DNA of 64,000 bases from Archilochus colubris (taxonomy: Eukaryota; Chordata; Aves; Apodiformes; Trochilidae). The first letter of the stretch is position 1. Each line of letters begins with the position of its first letter. The DNA lies in assembly GCA_023079485.1 (NCBI GenBank), contig CM041083.1, forward strand, positions 152,786,552-152,850,551, in the 5' to 3' direction. Positions 35,024 through 48,500 of the stretch are shown here, piece after piece. The translations under genes and the position numbers were made by a program. The notes below the pieces were generated by a model. That model did no database searches. It was given only the letters and a program-made list of their open reading frames with translations, and was not told the DNA's origin.

Positions 35024-36178
35024 GTATACTCTGCTGGGTTAAAAACTGACTGCGTGGCTGGGCCCAGAGAGCTGTAATCAATGGAGTTAAATCCTACGCG
35101 TGGGCAGTCACCAGTGGTGTTCTCCAGGGCTCAATTTTGGGGCCAATCCTGTTCAATATTTTCATCAATGATCTAGATGAGGGAACTGAGTGCTTTCTTA
35201 TTTAGTTTGCAAATGACACCAAGTTGGGTGGGAGCATTGATCTACTCGAGGGTAGGAAAGCTCTGCAGAGGGACCTAGACAGGCTGGATCAGTGGGCCAA
35301 GGTTAGTGACATAAGCTTCAACAAGACTACAATGCCAGGCCCTGCACTTTGGTTACAACAACCCCATGCAATGCTACAGGCTTGGGGAGGAGTTGCTGGA
35401 AAGCTACCAGGAAGAAAAGGACCTGAGGGTGTTGTTCGATGGCTGGCTGAATATGAACCAGAAATGTGTCCAGGTGGCCAAGACAGGCAACAGCATCCTG
35501 GCTTGTATGAGGAATTGTGTGGCCAGCAGAAGAAAGGAAGTGACTGTGCCCTTATATTCTGCATTGGTGAGTCCACACCTTGAGTACTGTGTTCAGGTCT
35601 GGACCCCTCACTACAAGCAGGACATTGAGTTGCTGGAGCCAGTTCAGAGAAGGGCAACCAAGCTGGTGAAGAGTCTGGAGAACAAGTCCTGTGAGGAGAG
35701 GCTGAGAGAATTGGGAATGATTAGTTTGGAGAAAAGGCTGAGTGGAGACATTATTGCTCTCTACAACTACTTGAAAGGATGTAGGGAGTATGTCCTGGAC
35801 TCTTCTCACAAGTAAATAATGTTAGAGAAAACAGCCTGAAGTTGCAATTAGGGAGATTTAGACTAGATATTTGGAAGAATTTCTTTACTGAGAGTGTAGT
35901 TAGGTGTTGGAATGGGCTGACCAAGAAGGTGGTGGAGTCACCATCCCTGGAAGTATTTAAAAACAGTGTAGATGAGGCACTTCAAGACATGAACTTGTGG
36001 GCAGGCTCATACAGATATTGATAAACATATGGCATTTTTTGTTTGTTTGTTTGTCTTGTTGTGTTTTGTTTTTTGTGGGTTTTATTTATTTTTCATTTTA
36101 ATGAGAGAGGATGTTGATGGTTGGATGTAGTCATCTTGGAGGTCTTTTCCAACTATAACAGTTCTGTGATTCTGTGAT
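35024..36178 (+). pseudogene. CR1 ORF2 C-terminal half with complete 3' end (longest copy here)
   Basis: Recognisable from just upstream of RT motif [21 protein letters not shown] (about 35108-35167). Motif C follows as FANDTKLGG (35206 onward): the first Asp of the catalytic DD pair is Asn, and the codon just before it is TAG, so the enzyme is dead. After a frameshift near 35370 the 149-residue frame carries [12 protein letters not shown] sequence ([19 protein letters not shown]), [40 protein letters not shown] and [13 protein letters not shown]. Then come FRLDIWKNFFTESVV-like and ESPSLEVFKNSVDEAL sequence before the 3' UTR. A TTTG tract (36039-36079) has expanded in the UTR. The terminus TTCTGTGATTCTGTGAT ends near 36178. 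Confidence 0.9.
36039..36079. repeat. (TTTG)n simple repeat inside CR1 3' UTR
   Basis: TTTGTTTGTTTGTTTG followed by degenerate TTGTTTTG units. Confidence 0.8.
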
Positions 36179-36929
36179 ACTAGATCAGCTCCGGAAAGGA
36201 AAATACACTGTAGATGCAAAATGAGACAAAGAAAAAAGCACATTCTAATGTTATACCATTGTTAACACTCATGTTCATATTTTAATTTTTCTGTATTTAT
36301 TTTTATTTTTTAAATTTGTTTAATCCAGTTTCAGCTCTGTATAACCCATTATGATAGGTTTTATACTAATTCATAATTTTTCTTCTAGAAAACTGTATTA
36401 CCATGGCTACATAATGTGCACAGTACATCCATACTTCTGAGTAACAAGGTCTGCAACATTTTTTTTGTAATCTGTTATTGGTACATTGTAATATCACTTA
36501 ATAGCATAACACATGTTTTAGGCCTCTTCCAGCTGGCATGGTCAGCTACTGCTAACTCCCAAGTTCCCAGATAATGTGAATTTGATGATTGTTCTCTGCT
36601 GCAGAGATACAAGAGTGCATAGCAATGGAGCTAATGACCAGTTCTCTATCTGTAATGTCCTTATAAAGATCTGTCACAATGACATGGATAAAGGAGGTCT
36701 GACTCTCATTTAAAATGCCAGTGCTCTATATCTGCACAATTTCAAGCCTATTTAACACAAACCACAGGATTCTGATGAGTGCTAGTAGAAGGGAAAATCA
36801 GGCCAAGATGAAATAATAATGTGGGGAAACATTAATGGATTTATTTTTTATCTGGCAGACATAGCAGTGATTTGCATGTGTAGATGGGTATATCCGCTGC
36901 CTCTCTTTCCAGAGAGTCTTTCCTAACTT
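36179..36929. other. Unique AT-rich spacer
   Basis: Nothing recognised. Confidence 0.5.
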
Positions 36930-37141
36930 AGAATCACAGAATCACAGCAGAGTTTGTATTGTATTGTAAGGGGCCTTTAAAGGTCATCTGGTCCAACTCT
37001 TCTGCAATAACCAGGGACATCTTCAACTAGATCAGGTTGTTCAAAGCCCTGTCTAACCTGACTGAATTTTTTCCAGGTATAGGGCATCTACCATCTACCA
37101 TGAGTCTGTGCAAGCTGTTCCGGTATATCACCATCACCAAA
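36930..37141 (-). mobile_element. CR1 3' end, antisense
   Basis: Begins with the reversed terminus AGAATCACAGAATCACAG and runs through AAAGGTCATCTGGTCCAACT and ATCAGGTTGTTCAAAGCCC. The terminus is complete, and the copy is 5'-truncated after about 210 bp. Confidence 0.8.
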
Positions 37142-40100
37142 TATAAGAAGAGATTCCTAAAGTGAATAGAGTAAAAGAGCCCCTAGATCAATTAAAAAGA
37201 CAAGTTTTTTCAAATTGACATATGTGCAAGAAATTGAAAAAATATTAATGATGGATAATATAAAATCTCCAATTCTAATCTAACAAATAAAATCAAGAAA
37301 TTTACTAATGGAAATTTTAGCATGCTCTTTTCTTATCTAAAAAAAACCCCAAAAAACAACAGAAATATCTTAACTGTAAGTGTTTTGATAACAAAAAAAA
37401 ATAAAAAATCACTTTGTGCATATTGATTTCTTATGCAAGTATGGTATAATAAAGAATACTCCAAAAATTATGCCTCTAAGTGTATTAAAATCTTGATTAG
37501 TAGAAGCATTCTTGATATAATAGCCACACTTTTTTTTTTTTCTTTTTGTGGTTCTAAATGAAGCATTCTAGATCAACAGAACTTATTATATGATCACATG
37601 ATTGGAAAACAGCTATACTTGGTCCTCAAATATGTCTGCTAAAGATAAATTTTTGTGCTGGGGATTCATATTTTCCTTTCAGAATCTGAAATAAAAATGA
37701 TACTTATAAACACTCAAAGAAAAGATATAGGGTACGGTTTCTGACATACTATTTTATATGACATAAAAAGGTCTTTCCTAAGGCCTTTCCAGTTTTAATT
37801 ACATAGATATCTGCATCTTGTTTAATCAATTAGATTTTCTTAATAATTAAAGGAGATACATATTACTTCCAAAACAAAGCTCTTCTAGCCATTTTATAGA
37901 TGTATATGATGTGTTGTATTCTCAAAATGCCCATTTTTATTCAAGGAATAAAACCTCTAGTTGGCAAGCTCAGATATAGATGTCTGCATCATAAAACTTT
38001 AAAAGTAAAAATGAGATAAATTCCACTGCATTTGACTTATATCTGTGGAAAAGACTATTAATTGTTACATAATTCTCACTAAGCATTTTGTATTGTGGAA
38101 GGGAATTACATTATCATTTGTATTAGAACTAGTGGAGCTAAAGATAAGTTTTTGCTATTTATGATGTCTTCCAATGTTACATCTATTTCTTCTGTTCTAA
38201 AGTATCATTTTTAAAATGAAGCAAACATTAAGGTTCTGTCTGAAGAAATATTAAGGGGAAGGCTGTGTAAGTTATTCCTGCTCCATTAAAAGTGCCGCAA
38301 GCCTTTCCTTTATAGTAGTCAGCTACAGAACACTCATACTTCTAAACATGCATTAGGTTATTCTACTACATTTATTAGTAGATTAACCATTATCACATTT
38401 TAATAAGGAATACCATTGATCTATATTGATAAAATGGAGATAATGAATGCATCATCATTTTTATGCCATACCTTGTTTCTTTCCTGCATTTTGGATACGC
38501 ATATAGGGGGAATTGGGAGTGCTTCATGACTCAGTCTTCATTTGCCACCACTTGTAAGAAATAATGACCACCTATTTTTATGTTCACAAGTACTGTGACT
38601 TCAATCACTTGGAAGGAGAGTACTGTCAGGAAGAAGGATACAGGAAAGATTTTGGTATGTCTTCCTTTCATAAGGGTTGCCAGTAGCTACCTCATAAGAG
38701 AAAAAAAAATATAGGTGGAAGGAAGGTCAGAATTAAAATAAAAACTCCAGGGAACAGTTGACTAGGCAACCTTTGTGAAACCCAAACCTTGATCTTTTTT
38801 TGCCAGCAAAGAAGAAGGAATTATTGGGGAATATTAAACAGGTATATTTAACAACAGCTTCAAAGAATTTTCCCTTAATATAGTACATCAAATTCAACTT
38901 TTTTAGGATAAGCCAGCTAATACATATGCTTCCTAGAATATAATATTTCATATTAAAGAAAATATTTTCTTGTCCATAGTTAAATAATATATTGTTTACT
39001 GGCAATAGATTTTATATACTATAAAACTTAAGTGCCTTACCAAAATTTTGCAATTACCAAAGCTTTGCAATTCTTAAGCTTTCTTTTTCACTATTCAATA
39101 TCAAACTTTAACAGAAAGTATGGGAAAAATTAGAGAAGTACTGCGTAAGGAAAATGGCTTCATTTTTGCAAATAAAATATAAAATGTAAATATAAAATGT
39201 TCAGCAATTTCTTTTAAAACTCTGTTTCACTGTGGATTTCTCGCCCCTTAGTGATGCACTGAGACAAGATGGGCCAAATGTTAATACTTCTGACATAAAT
39301 TTTTGAGAAAAGAGAATCTTGTACTGTGTATGTAGTTATAGAAAGCATTCTAGCTGAAGGCTGGAGAGGTGCTGGCTTTGGGTCACTGGAATGAATAAAC
39401 TTGACCAATATTTTTCTGAATAAATGAGAATGAACTGTTGTTTATAATTTTCTACTTGTGAACGGTAAATTATTTATTTGGGAAGAATAAGGGATGGAGA
39501 TAAAGATTAAGAAATTTTAGTTGCAGAATTTAGTTAAGATATCTTGTCCTTTTCATGTCCCTTAAATATGTCCCATATCCCTTTTATAAGTTCATCTGAC
39601 TTCTCTCAGCAGTACCGTCCATATGTCTCTTAATATCAACAAATTAACAAGAATAGTTATATTAAGCAGTGTGGAAAACTATTATGTATATTTGATGGAA
39701 TAATTTATCCTGATGAATTGCAATAAAAGGCAATTTTGTCTAATTACACTGAGCATATTGAAATGTTAGTTTTTCCCTCATGGGTACTAACACCAGACTT
39801 GTAATTGTTGATGATATTGAATTTAAAATGTCCCTCCATTTGGGAATTAGAAGATCCAAGTTTGCTTGAGTATATGACCCTTACTTTTTGAAGTCCAAAA
39901 TATCCTTACTGTATTAATACAGATGTGTTTATGCTACCATGAGAGAAAGAGTGAATTTTTTTAGAGTTTCCGATTTTCAATTTTGATCTATTTAACTTGG
40001 CATACACAGAAAATGTGTCGAAATCTGGAAGATACTGCAGCTATTGATCATTCCAAAGTAAATTTTTTGCCCCCAATGTTATTTAAGCTCTGGTTTCTAG

Positions 40101-43100
40101 AAGGCAATCACTGATCTGGATGACTGAAAAAATGTATTAATAATAACACTGAAAATGATATTTAATGCTCATAGTTCCAAAACCGTATTGTACACATAAA
40201 GATTTTTTCAAAAAAATTGAAATATATTTCCATCTTAATTTTTAGTATTGTGTTAATTGAAGAAATATTTTCACTTATTTTCTTCTTATTTCATTGTATG
40301 ACAATAAATCCATCAACGCTCCATACTTTCCTCATTCTGGTGAGCATCTCTCATGAGTAGAAATACTGTATTCTGATCTGAGCTGAAAACAGATGTAATA
40401 TTTGATATAAATACATGTCTCTAATAGGTATACTGGTATGTATGCTTTGCATTTTTTCTCATCACAGCTTTGAAGAAACGGTACTGCTGTTACAGCCTTC
40501 TTGATCAGTGAACTGGTTCAACAAAAATTTCTGTGTTAGGCTACTTATAAATTTTTCATGGACTGCCATATGCCAAAAAAGAAAGAACACTGCTCCTCAT
40601 TCCCAGCTTTTTGTAGCCTATTACCCTATTCTGAGAACTTTATGAGCACCCTAGTATTTCCAAAAACAATTAATAGTTTTACATCATCATATGCAGCTCT
40701 CTGCTGATATCCTGACTACGTAAGCATTTTGTAGATAATAACTTCCAAAGAAGAAATATCCTTGTGTTTTCATGAGTGACTGGATGAGATACAGTATGTA
40801 TACTATTTACCTTCTCAAAGGACTTAAGAGATGGTGGGATGTTTGACCTGGCCACATCCTAATGAAGTTCACAGGTGTCTTGTCAACATCAGCAAACTCT
40901 TCAGAAAGGCTGTGTAAATCACTGTACAACAAAGAGGCTCTGATCTGTCCAGGAGAGTAGTTACAATACGCAAAAGTTTGTACTTAAGCAGCAGATGGCC
41001 ACATGTCCTGTAAGATGAGACAGTAGGAAAGCCACAGTGATTCAGACTAATCACTGACCTTATGTGATAAGAGAAAGCAAGAAAAGGAACAAAGAAAAAG
41101 GATAACTGTGAAGTGTTCTTTTATCACTCATTTATTTTCTAGCAACCAGTGTTTCTAGGACTTTCTGATACTCAGTCTAGTCCCTTTTTCAACATTTTTG
41201 CTTTTATGTATAAGAATACTTTCTACCTGCTAATTTCTCTATTCTGAGAAACTAAAACCTCTGAAAAATATATTTTATTATCAGCATGCTATCACTGGTT
41301 CATTAGTAGTTTTTTTCAAATAACTTTTGAATAAAGTACACTGAGTATATGTTCTACAGACTAAGCTGATCAGCTTGTTCTTTCCTTTAGTTTGCCATCT
41401 TTTCACATTTACTAATATAAAAGGAGGTATTTCTTCTGATCTGAATTTCTATAATATAGTTCAACCTTTATCTACACATTCACTATATATTTATCATTTT
41501 GTTAATAGCTCTTGCCTTATAATGCATTAAGCAAGTCTTTTAAATTTAAAGAGTGATGGATTTAATTAATGACCATTTGCATGTTTATTGAAAAATTTGA
41601 TAGCAGTGACTTATTGGACAGATATATTAATAAGATTTTTTTCCACTTAATTATAGAAGTCCCAATATAAATATATGTGTAAGGAAATTGACCTAGGCAA
41701 ACATGAATATATCTCTTAAACATTACAATATATTTTATTGAACAAATAGAAGGTACATTGACCTACCCTAAAATACACAAACTTGTGGGCATAAAAAAAT
41801 CATATTAGCATCTTTTGTGTGTGCAAGTTGAAAACAACACAGTGAAGAAAAAATTCATGAAAGATTTAATATTGCTAGAGGTAGATGATCACCAAGGCTA
41901 TCTTTATAGTCAATAGGAGTAAATTGGCATGTCTAAGATGTGATTCTTGTCATTACAGAGTCAATATTTACATTTAACCAGAATAATAATACAAAAAGCA
42001 TGCTGTTTCTAAACAACACAATTATCTAGTTTCTAGACAATGAAGCTCCTGCACTGGAATTTGGAAGTGAAATTTTCTATTGCTCATGTCTAAAATTAGA
42101 TATGGCAAATCGTACTTTGAGAAATTTAATTGGAATAAATGAAAGTTGATATGCTGTTGTGCCTTTTGAACATAATACTTCAATTTGATGATGAACCTCA
42201 AATCTGAAGAACTACATTCTAAAATGTTTGCCAGCATATTAATCTGATTATAATTTTTTCTTGAAAATTACTTTGTGTAAAAGACAGATATAAATTTATT
42301 TAATTAATATGATGTCAATAAAGACAGGAAGGTTTAAATTATTAATTAAAAGAATGAACTAAATAAATGGTATGATGAACTTTTGAAAGTTTCTCTTGGA
42401 TGTCACTATGATCTATCCTGTTAGAAAGCTTTGGCATGGTGAGTGATTATATATTTTATATATTTTATATATTATATATTTTTACCTTTTTTTGTTGTTT
42501 TACAAAAGGCTGGCATGTGGAAAATATAACATATTTTCCAAATTCATGTAAAATCATACATGCCCATCAATATTTTTATCCGAGAGTTGAATTTGAGAGA
42601 CAGAGGTCTCTCTTTTTTGCACAAGAAACTACACAATTACATAAGTGGAACTTCAACAAATATTTCTTGTGGTAACATAAGTTGAAAGAAGAAAAAGTAT
42701 TTCCACAGGTATAAATAATTTCCTGAATACTTGATATGCACGACATTTTATTCTCTTCAGAAACCTTTTCACTTTCTGTGGCAATTTCACTGCAATTAGA
42801 CTGGTAGTAGCAAGGCAGTGTTGTGAGGGATGCAGTCTTTTCACCCCAAAGCCACACAGAGTGCATGGGCTCAAGAAAAAAGTGACTGAGCAATGTCTTG
42901 CTTGTCATTTAAATTACCTAGGTAAGGTCCAAAAGGCATGAGACTCTCTGGGAGATAATTCCTGGAGTGTGCTATAAATCACATAGTCACACACAACTTT
43001 ACATGCATGTGCAAAATATTTTCCACATCAATGTGTATGTGAATGTCTATCAGACTTGCAATTTATTAGTTTTGCCAGTACAGTTGCAATTATATTCTTA

Positions 43101-43244
43101 GAAAATTAATCTTAGTATTTAAATGGATAAATCCAAGAGAAAGTTCTTGTTCAGAACACTCAGTAAACTTTTCCAGGGTGGGAGAGTGTTATTTTTTAGT
43201 GTGTTGTTCTCTGTTGAGTTACTTGAGCAGCTTCTCTGCAAAAA
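37142..43244. other. About 6.1 kb of repeat-free AT-rich sequence
   Basis: No CR1 or LTR recognised. Short T or A runs (37531-37541, 38701-38708) and an AT-rich TTATATA repeat at about 42447-42481. The open frames (for example 42576-42908 on the minus strand) have no recognisable domain and no splice context I can support. Confidence 0.45.
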
Positions 43245-43730
43245 TAGAATCAGAAGTCTGTTTGGGTTGGCAGGATCCTCAGGAGGTCATTTAGTACAAC
43301 CTCCTGCTCCAAGCAGGATTAACAGTGCAATCAGACTGTGTTGCTTAGGGTTTTATTCATCTAAGTACTGAAAAACTCCATGGAGAGAGACTGCACAATA
43401 TCTCTCAGCAGCCGGCTCTGCTCCATAAGTATACTCTTCAATTTTTATTTCTCTCTATCCAGCTGGCATCCTCTTGTTTCAATTCAGGACCACTGTTTCT
43501 TTTCCTCCTGATATGCACTACTTCTCGATAACCTCCCAGTAAGCAGTGTGGGGGCTGCTCTTGGGTTTCTCACATTTGTTTCTTCTCCAAGATCAGAAAG
43601 ATCCAGTCCCTCAAGCTCTCCTTAAAGATAAAGTGCTCCAGCCTTGGATATCCTGGTGGACCTGGTTAAATTTACTGTAGTCTTTCCTGTCTCAGAGGGC
43701 CTAGAACAGCATGCACTCTTTGTGATGTAG
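43245..43730 (-). mobile_element. CR1 3' half, antisense, diverged
   Basis: Reversed 3'-end sequence with TTGGGTTGGCAGGATCCTCA and ACCTCCTGCTCCAAGCAGGA. It is followed by the antisense end of ORF2, including TCTCACATTTGTTTCTTCTCC and CTCAAGCTCTCCTTAAAGAT (the ELRESL-type block). The ATAGAATC terminus is partly eroded. Confidence 0.65.
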
Positions 43731-43906
43731 TACAATGAGTGACAAAGAAATGTTGATGTATGTTCCTTGATTTACTGGTTTATAGAATTTACTGGAATTA
43801 GCAGTGATGTTGGAAAGGTTTGGAAATCAGGACAACTATTCATGTCAGCAATATGAAAAAGTCTACTTAAAATGACTTTTACTTTAGTTCTTAAAATAAT
43901 GCAGAT

Positions 43907-44075
43907 TCATAGAATCCTTAAATTGCTTGTGTTGTAAAGGACCCCAGAAATCATTTAGTTCTTTGGACTTCCTTCTATGTCTCTGGAAAATCTGTCAGTC
44001 TCTCATCACCCTCACAATGAATAATTTCTTCCTAATGTCTAGTGTAAATCTACCCTCTTCTAGAATAAAGGTATT
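43907..44075 (-). mobile_element. CR1 3'-end fragment, antisense
   Basis: TTCATAGAATCCTTAAATTG and AAAGGACCCCAGAAATCATT, then CATCACCCTCACAATGAATA and TTCTTCCTAATGTCTAGTGT, a common CR1 3' block. Internal segments are missing. Confidence 0.7.
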
Positions 44076-44100
44076 ACTCTGATTATTTTGCAATATTATT

Positions 44101-44140
44101 TTCATATTAAAAGCATGAGTTTCATATTGGAGCATGAGTT
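44101..44140. repeat. 20-bp tandem duplication
   Basis: TTCATATTAAAAGCATGAGT followed directly by TTCATATTGGAGCATGAGTT; one small indel and substitutions. Confidence 0.75.
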
Positions 44141-44469
44141 TTCATGTCTATTTTTAGTTTAATCTGATTCCACTTCAGCAGCTTTGTATTTGAGCAAGAT
44201 TATATATCTATATTTAACTTTATCACTAATATAAAGTCTGTGAGAATAAATGAAACAAAATATTCTCCTAACTGCCAAACTACTGCCAGGAAAATCCCTT
44301 TAATGCCTTTAAAAATCTCGTAGATACAGTAATATTGCAGCAGCAAGTTGTTGTTGTTTTTTAAAGTACATTTAGACACAGGTGTAAGCAGATGTGCGTC
44401 TGTTAGGAGATGTGCATGTGTGGGCATTTGTGGCTACTAAAGCATGTGCATGTATGTAAGCATGATGTA

Positions 44470-44630
44470 ATCATAGAATCCTTGGATGATTTGGGTTAGA
44501 AGGGACCTTAAAGGTCGTGTAGTTCCAACCCCCCTGCATGGGCAGATACACCTCCCAGAAGACATTTCTCAAAGTCCCTCCAACCTGGTTATAAACACTT
44601 CCAGGGATGTTTACAATGTTTCTGACAGAG
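44470..44630 (-). mobile_element. CR1 3' end, antisense
   Basis: AATCATAGAATCCTTGGATG, then GGGTTAGAAGGGACCTTAAA and CCAACCCCCCTGCATGGGCA: one of the clearest CR1 3' termini in the window. It ends near AAACACTTCCAGGGATG plus about 20 bp. Confidence 0.9.
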
Positions 44631-45039
44631 TCACCAACTAAGCCTTAAATGTCATTACTAATCTACTAGTACACATAAATAATAACTAAATTTCATCCTG
44701 TTTGGAAAAGGTTGGTGACAAAGAAATTTCACTAAAAAATAGAAATAACAGTTTGATGAGTGTACCTAAGATGCATTGAGACCTCCTACAGGCACAGGAC
44801 ATTGAGTCCTTTCTGCTTGGAAAAGAATAGCCATAAATAATTGGCAATTGGTTTAATAAATAGAATCACAAATAATAGCATTACAGTATATTGACATTAA
44901 TAAGAAATATAATTAAATTTAAAATGTAGTCATCATTGCATCAAAGGAAAGAGAAATAATGATAAAATTGCATGTTTTTCTATTTTTCTACATACTTAGC
45001 AGTCACAGGGTCTATATTGTACTCATTTCCCTCTAGTGA
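44631..45039. other. Unique AT-rich spacer
   Basis: Nothing recognised. Confidence 0.5.
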
Positions 45040-45545
45040 GCTCCAAGTTGTTGGTGTACCTGAGGTCGATACCCTTGGCTAACAGCCAATTTCTTACCCA
45101 GATCCTCACTCACAGTTCATTGCAAGTTCACAGCATATGACAGTTTCTCTCTGCTGCTGTTTCATTCTCACAAACTTTTACCTTGATCAAGCATGGACTC
45201 TCTACAGAACACAATCTCCTGCAGCAGGCATATGTTTCTCCAGTATGGGATCCTCATGGGCTGTAGTGTGAGCATCTGCTTTAGCACCATGAAGCACCTC
45301 CTCTTCCTTTTTCTCTTTTCCCTCCTCCTCTGCCTGTCCACTACCTTTTGCCCTTTCTTAAACACACTTTCCCACAGTCACAACTAGTTAGGCTGCTAGA
45401 CTCAGCTATGTTCTCTGGAAACATTCAAGTCCCTGGTACAAACCAGTCCTTGGCCTCTTCTCACTGAAGCCACACCTGCACTCCTTCACTCCTGGTACCA
45501 AAACCTTGCCCTATACCCAGTATAGTACAATTTTTCAAACTTAGT
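45040..45545 (-). mobile_element. LTR family B-like, antisense
   Basis: The reverse complement reads GGTTTTGGTACCAGGAGTGA, then GTGTGGCTTCAGTGAGAAGA, a core-promoter-like GTGTTTAAGAAAGGGC (antisense near 45350-45366), then GGTGCTTCATGGTGCTAAAG, CTACAGCCCATGAGGATCCC and ATACTGGAGAAACATATGCC. This is the order of U3, start and internal modules in family B. It is diverged from the three plus-strand copies and may be another subfamily. A 19-A run (45555-45573) lies just beyond its 5' end. The open frames at 45168-45387 fall within it. Confidence 0.55.
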
Positions 45546-45554
45546 GTTCTAATG

Positions 45555-45573
45555 AAAAAAAAAAAAAAAAAAA
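45555..45573. repeat. Poly(A) tract, 19 bp
   Basis: Uninterrupted run of 19 A. Confidence 0.85.
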
Positions 45574-48500
45574 GCCTCTCTGAAAATTTGGATGGTGTTT
45601 CTTATTTCATTCACTGATTCCTGTGGTTAAATATTCTTCTATATGTAGCTTTCCTATAATACAAATTATAAATACATTTTACTATGTATTGCACATACAC
45701 TAGGAAGGTATAAACTATATATATATAACTCCAAAAAATTACATTATAACAGATACCTCCAAACAAGTAAAATAATGGTAGAACAAAAATGCCTGTGAAG
45801 AAGTTGAGAAAGAAAGCCTATAAGTGACAACACATTTTGAATCTGTACTGCTAGAGTCGGGTCCTCATTTTACTGGATAAAGTGGTTTTAGGTTAGTATC
45901 TTAAGTGTGCAGCAGAATTAATTGAGAGTCGAAAATAAGCTTAGCTCCAGATTTTTTTCTACATGACTCTCCCAATATCTACCAGTAAAGTCTCATTAAT
46001 GAGACATAGAATATATATCAAGTAGATGTGAAGAAAAAACTCATCCTTTCCCCTACTTTTTAATGGTTTCTTTGCAAAATCACTGAGCATTAAATTTACA
46101 GAGTTTCGTATGCTTGCCTTAAAGGAACATATACGTTGTTCAGAAAGTAAGTCTGAAGCAACTCACTGCATTCCAACTGGGGATTTTTTAAATTGTTACC
46201 TCCTAATAATTACTTCCTGCCATCAAGGGCTTCGTTTAGTCTTCATTAGGCTTCATTAATCTGCATACTTCACTTGGACTTAAGTTGGACTACTCTTGTA
46301 TCTCAAATCTCAACCTGTCATAAAATATATTGCTTGGCATACTGTTTACTTTGATAAGTTGTATGTCAGAAAAGACTGTTCAAATCTCTTATGCCAAAAT
46401 GTTAATCAAAGTAATTTATTAATCTATTTTTGATAGGTTACTGATAGACAGTGAACCTTGTATTCAGAATCAATATTGGTAATACAACATGCAAACCATG
46501 ACAATACATTCACAGAGAGATAAGAAACACTTGAGTGCTGTCACTCTGCTAACCAGCTGAAGGCTGCTGTCAGTGACCCTTGGGGAGACTGAGCTACCAA
46601 GCCTGGGCAGTGGTCAGGTACCCTGGGATCATTGCCATCAAGGACAGAATTCCATGACTGTTCCTTTCCCAAGTCTCCAGCTCAGTGCTAGGCAAGTTCA
46701 TGCCTCTTACGGGGGAGATTCCTCCTCTACTTCAGAACTTTGATATTTACCAGTTACTGTTGAATCCAGCTGCTCATTGGTTTGAGGCTGCTCCTTTTGT
46801 TCCTCTTTAGTACGATGTTTTGGGCAAATGCCAGCAGAGCTGCTGTGTTTTTTCAGTATAGATACACAGAGACACAGGGATTCACAAGCACAATGGATGC
46901 CCTCAGTCTTAACTGTTTGTTCAGGCCTATGGTTCATGTAGGCATCCTCTCATCTTCCTTTCCTAACCATTTTTTTTGTAATTTACAAGTTATCCTGAGG
47001 TCATGATAGAGGAATGATTGTTCAAAGAGATGTGTGAGAGGTAGGATCTGCTTATCTTGTTCTCTTCTGCATCTTCTCAAAACTATGTGAACAGGTGCAC
47101 ACACAGGGACACAGTTTTTTAGGTATCAGGGAATATTTAAATTGTCTCTTTTAATTATTATATTTTTTATTAAATATTTCTCAAAAATGAATACAGTTCT
47201 CTATGCTGGAGCATATGAAATATTTTAAAAAGAACTTTTCTCCAAGGACAAAATTCCAGGCAGAGACTTACAGAAGGAAGCATAAGAAATAACGGCTCAA
47301 GACACATTTCCAGAAAATTGCCAAAGGCAAGGTTTAAATGAACAGCAGATTGGTGCTGTTTAAGTTCAATGGACACACCATGTCACTTTGAGACACTTTC
47401 TTATCTTAGTTATGGATTGATCAGAACAGAGCTCTATTCCTGGTTCTGCCATACAGGATAAGTGACCTTCTCAGCCATGTCAACCTGTCAGCATGACTTG
47501 ACCTATAATATAGACCCAACTTTTGCTGTGAACAACTTTTAACATATTGATTCCCTGAACGAGATGTGGATGTTGCACAGTATCTGGGACTGATTCTTAA
47601 AAAATACTGTCACATTGTTAAGTCTCAGAAACATTTTCTGACCCCTTAAAGGGGAAATAAAAGGTGTGAAAAACATAAGAGCTTTTCTTCCAGTCTATTT
47701 AGTGGGCTGCAGCTCAAGATTTCAAATGTCAGATGTCAGACCAAGTGTCCTCAAATTTTGATCATTGACTCAACACATCCCAACCAGGAAGCCCAATGCA
47801 TTTCACGTTATCACTAAAATATTGATGTCAGAGGAATCAGAAAAATCTAATTCATACAGGGTAGCCTGAACTTAACTACTGAAAAAAAGAGTTCCTATTC
47901 CTCTGTAATTTTTTTGTCTCATGTCTGTTTTCCCATGTCTATCTACTGTCTTTTATATCTATATACATATTAATTAAAAAATAAGTGGTTTTTTCTGTGT
48001 TATTTAAATATAAATTTTGCAATGCTGGCAAATTTACCTGCACATAAACTTGAACAAAGACACTGCTACACTAAATATTTGAAAAATATAGATGAGGTAT
48101 TAGAATTTGATTTTTTTTAAAAAATAAACATTATTAAGAAAAAAAGAAATTTGCTAAACTTTTCACACCTGTTATTAAATTGAAGAAAAACAAGCAAGTG
48201 AAAACTTTCTCTATATTTGAACAGTTTTAAGATTAAAGTACACAGACAAATTCTTGATCCCTTTGCCTCTATTAAGTGTGAACTAGATATTTCATGTTCT
48301 CTGAAAAAAAATATAGACTGGATTCGGAATTATGACATTTACACGTTTTTAGGACGTGGATTCCAAAATTGAAAAAAAGCCCTTCATATGATGGATGGCA
48401 GGAAATTTCAAAATGCAGAAAATGACAAAGGCTTTGAGATTATATAAGTAGAAAAAAGAGTTAGTAATAATACTAATGTCACACTCCTACTTACATAAGA

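Noticed and set aside
35366..35815. 149-codon open frame as a host gene
   Set aside because: Translation is the CR1 ORF2 region after RT ([17 protein letters not shown]), in a copy with stops and frameshifts.
46137..46165. TTGTTCAGAAAGTAAG, resembling a mariner terminal inverted repeat
   Set aside because: I found no matching inverted copy within 1-2 kb and no transposase remnant, so the similarity is probably coincidental.
46707..46937. Charged 76-codon minus-strand frame
   Set aside because: No known domain and no exon context; low support despite the more balanced composition of the region.
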